Part shown: positions 52,395 through 54,081 of the stretch, piece after piece | How positions within the stretch are numbered: position 1 is the first letter of the stretch | How the letters are laid out: the number at the start of each line of letters is the position of its first letter | NCBI GenBank assembly: GCA_944387545.1 | Contig: CALXFE010000009.1 | Location: 1 to 54,081, forward strand | Direction of reading: 5' to 3' | Origin: an uncultured Clostridia bacterium | GTDB taxonomy: Bacteria > Bacillota > Clostridia > TANB77 > CAG-508 | Length of the DNA: 54,081 nucleotides | Translations under genes and position numbers: made by a program | Notes under the pieces: model-generated | The model's input: only the letters and a program-made list of their open reading frames with translations | What the model was told of the DNA's origin: nothing | The model's database searches: none

Positions 52395-52820
52395 GTGTTA
52401 AAAGCTAATAAAGAGCACAAAGAATTTATAATATATGCGAACAATATCATAAATGATGTTAATGATACAGAGAAAACGAATGGTTTAAAGGAAAATATTG
52501 ATAAGGATTATTTTTGTGATAAACCTAAATTTAATTGCTTAGTAGCAGAAATAGATCATAAGCCTGTAGGAATGATATTATATTCATATTTCTATTGGGC
52601 TAATGATGGTGAAGTTTTATGGATCTCACAAATGTTTGTTGAAGAAGAATATAGAAAATATGGCGTTTTCTTTAAATTAATAGAAAAATTAAGAGAAGAA
52701 AATCAAGAGATAAAAATAGTATCTTGTGCAACTGGTGATGAGAATAAAAGAATGCAACGAATATTAAAATATTATGGTGGGCATGAAATTAATTTGAAAT
52801 TTTACTATAAGAAGGTGTAA
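52395..52820 (+). CDS. GNAT family N-acetyltransferase
   Basis: This 141-residue protein shows CLVAEIDHKPVGMILYSYFY (strands 3-4), WISQMFVEEEYRKYGVFFKL (a shortened acetyl-CoA loop, with RKYG in place of RxxGxG/A) and YYGGHEINLKFYYKKV. Its substrate cannot be read. The start is GTG 52395; the site is weak. It is 3 bases from the next gene. Confidence 0.82.
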   Translation: MLKANKEHKEFIIYANNIINDVNDTEKTNGLKENIDKDYFCDKPKFNCLVAEIDHKPVGMILYSYFYWANDGEVLWISQMFVEEEYRKYGVFFKLIEKLREENQEIKIVSCATGDENKRMQRILKYYGGHEINLKFYYKKV

Positions 52821-52823
52821 AAA

Positions 52824-53444
52824 ATGTTTTTATATATGTCATCACAAAAATTTGGACAAGATACAAAATTCTTAAAAGATTGGATAAATCAACATGATAA
52901 TAAAATTTTTATAATACCGAATGCTCTTGATGCTAAAGATGAAGAAAAAATACAAGAAAATTTAAAAGAAGATATAAAATTACTAGAAGAAACAGGGTTT
53001 TGTGTTAGTATTATAGACTTGAAATTATATTTTGGAAAATATAACGAATTAATAGAAGAACTGTCAAAATATAATGCTTGTTGTGTAATGGGAGGCAATG
53101 TATTTATATTAAGAAAAGCAATGGAGCTTAGTGGATTTGATATTTTTTTAAAAGATAAAAAATCTAGTGATAATTATTTATATATTGGATATAGTGCTGG
53201 AAGTTGTGTACTTTCTGATAACTTAGAATATTTAAAAACAATTGATAAACCAATTACTTTTTATAATCAAACGAAAGTGAATTATGAGGGAATAGGTTTT
53301 GTTGATTATCTTTTTATTCCTCATTATAAATCTAATTATCATAAAGTTCATTTAATCGAAGATTTAGTAAATAAATGTAAGAATGAAAATATTAAATATA
53401 AAGCTATAAAAGATGGAGAAGTTGTTATTGAGCAAATAAAATAG
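52824..53444 (+). CDS. Peptidase S51 / peptidase E-like protein
   Basis: This 206-residue protein has the class I amidotransferase-like fold of dipeptidase E: IIPNALDAKDEE, CVMGGNVFILRKAM, YIGYSAGSCVLS (nucleophile Ser in the elbow) and FIPHYKSNYH with the family His. S51 enzymes cleave Asp-X dipeptides or act on cyanophycin; which applies is unknown. AGAAGGTG precedes ATG 52824. Confidence 0.85.
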   Translation: MFLYMSSQKFGQDTKFLKDWINQHDNKIFIIPNALDAKDEEKIQENLKEDIKLLEETGFCVSIIDLKLYFGKYNELIEELSKYNACCVMGGNVFILRKAMELSGFDIFLKDKKSSDNYLYIGYSAGSCVLSDNLEYLKTIDKPITFYNQTKVNYEGIGFVDYLFIPHYKSNYHKVHLIEDLVNKCKNENIKYKAIKDGEVVIEQIK

Positions 53445-53465
53445 ATTTTATAAAGGAGGTATATA

Positions 53466-53837
53466 ATGGGATCATATGTAGAAATTAATGATACTTTACA
53501 AATAACAAAAGAACAAGGTTTTCCAAAAGAATTAGATTTGAAACAACATCTAAAAACACCATATACGGCAGAACAATTTAAAGATAAAATATTTGAATTT
53601 AAAGACAAACCTAATATTAGGAACTATCAAATGCCACCAGTAAGAAATTTTTTAGTTGAAAATATTGATGGTAAATGGCTATATTGGGGATTGATACATA
53701 TAATAGAAGTTAAACATGATTATATAAATAAAACAACATCAGGAAAATTTAAAATTATTTATATTAATAAACCAGAAGAAATGGAAATGGCACATAACCT
53801 TATAGATAGAAATAAAGATACATTTTTTAAGTTATAA
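53466..53837 (+). CDS. Conserved hypothetical protein, 123 residues
   Basis: AAAGGAGGT lies before ATG 53466. The protein is alpha/beta with VEINDTLQITKEQGFPKEL, PPVRNFLVENIDGKWLYWG, HIIEVKHDY and TSGKFKIIYINKPEEM. I do not recognise the family. It closes the run of small enzymes; 53838-54081 holds only an imperfect AGTGTGGTA/TACCATACT repeat and no gene. Confidence 0.7.
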   Translation: MGSYVEINDTLQITKEQGFPKELDLKQHLKTPYTAEQFKDKIFEFKDKPNIRNYQMPPVRNFLVENIDGKWLYWGLIHIIEVKHDYINKTTSGKFKIIYINKPEEMEMAHNLIDRNKDTFFKL

Positions 53838-54081
53838 ATAATTAGCATAAAAAAATATATACTATATAAAAATAGAAAATAAGAAATCACAAAGTGTGGT
53901 ACAATTGAAAATAGAATACCATACTCTACTTTTCCTTATTATTCCAAATAGTTTAATTGTCAATCCAAATCCAACTGATTTTTGTATTTTTACTTTATTT
54001 ATAAAGTTAGTATAAACTTTTAGTAGGGAAAATTTGATAAAAAAATTGAATAAGAGATACCAATTTGATAGAATATTTTTA

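Overview
This is an AT-rich (about 30 % GC by eye) chromosomal window from a spore-forming, low-GC Clostridia-type Firmicute. The evidence is strong AGGAGG ribosome sites, sigma-A promoters with 17-base spacers, a complete spoIIIAA-AH operon, spoVS, rny-ymdB, class III fbp, a T-box in front of ileS, and a pilin-like protein with an ITLIALVITII N-terminus of a kind common in uncultured gut Clostridia. The placement is an inference from gene content; no rRNA is present.

Region by region. 1-0.75 kb: a frameshifted XTP/dITP pyrophosphatase. 0.95-7.74 kb: a defence island between two copies of the 5' end of yebC. It holds an AAA ATPase plus a TOPRIM-like protein directly followed by a Gabija pair (GajA OLD-type ATPase/TOPRIM and GajB UvrD-type helicase), apparently one four-gene operon. 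The layout at both ends (core repeat, then paired 11-base arm repeats) matches an integrated element that has lost its recombinase. 7.7-16.2 kb: yebC, a large membrane-anchored protein and the sporulation channel operon spoIIIA, with spoIIIAB frameshifted. 16.3-20.7 kb: an XRE regulator and the fatty-acid operon accC-accD-accA-fabI. 20.9-25.6 kb: two Nudix genes (one broken) and T-box/ileS. 25.6-26.9 kb: a REP-associated tyrosine transposase (RAYT) between inverted REP-like hairpins; further copies of the hairpin lie at gene ends elsewhere. 26.9-30.8 kb: an ABC exporter and the pilin-like protein, whose C-terminus shows a sharp codon-usage change. 31-40.3 kb: housekeeping genes (fbp, a ComEC-type hydrolase, rny, ymdB, spoVS, a dUTPase, a CarD-like factor) and tRNA-Leu(UAA).

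40.35-49.91 kb is an integrative mobilizable element in the 3' end of tRNA-Leu. It carries an integrase, an excisionase-like protein, two further regulators, a MobV relaxase with a recognisable oriT, an 824-residue protein made of three repeats of about 153 residues, and a very compact type I toxin-antitoxin locus: a 29-residue hydrophobic peptide and a divergently repeated antisense RNA that covers its ribosome site. Just outside the element, at 50.1-50.4 kb, is a second short hydrophobic peptide with a convergent antisense promoter. The end of the window (50.6-53.8 kb) has a broken membrane protein gene, a PhzF-family protein, a GNAT acetyltransferase, an S51-type peptidase and an unknown protein.

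Several conserved genes are interrupted by single-base indels (0.5, 12.1, 21.8, 35.0 and 50.9 kb). Either the assembly has residual indel errors or this lineage is accumulating pseudogenes. The main leads are the att-flanked defence island at yebC, the REP/RAYT family with compensatory hairpin changes, the possible hypervariable pilin C-terminus, and the two antisense-controlled small toxins.
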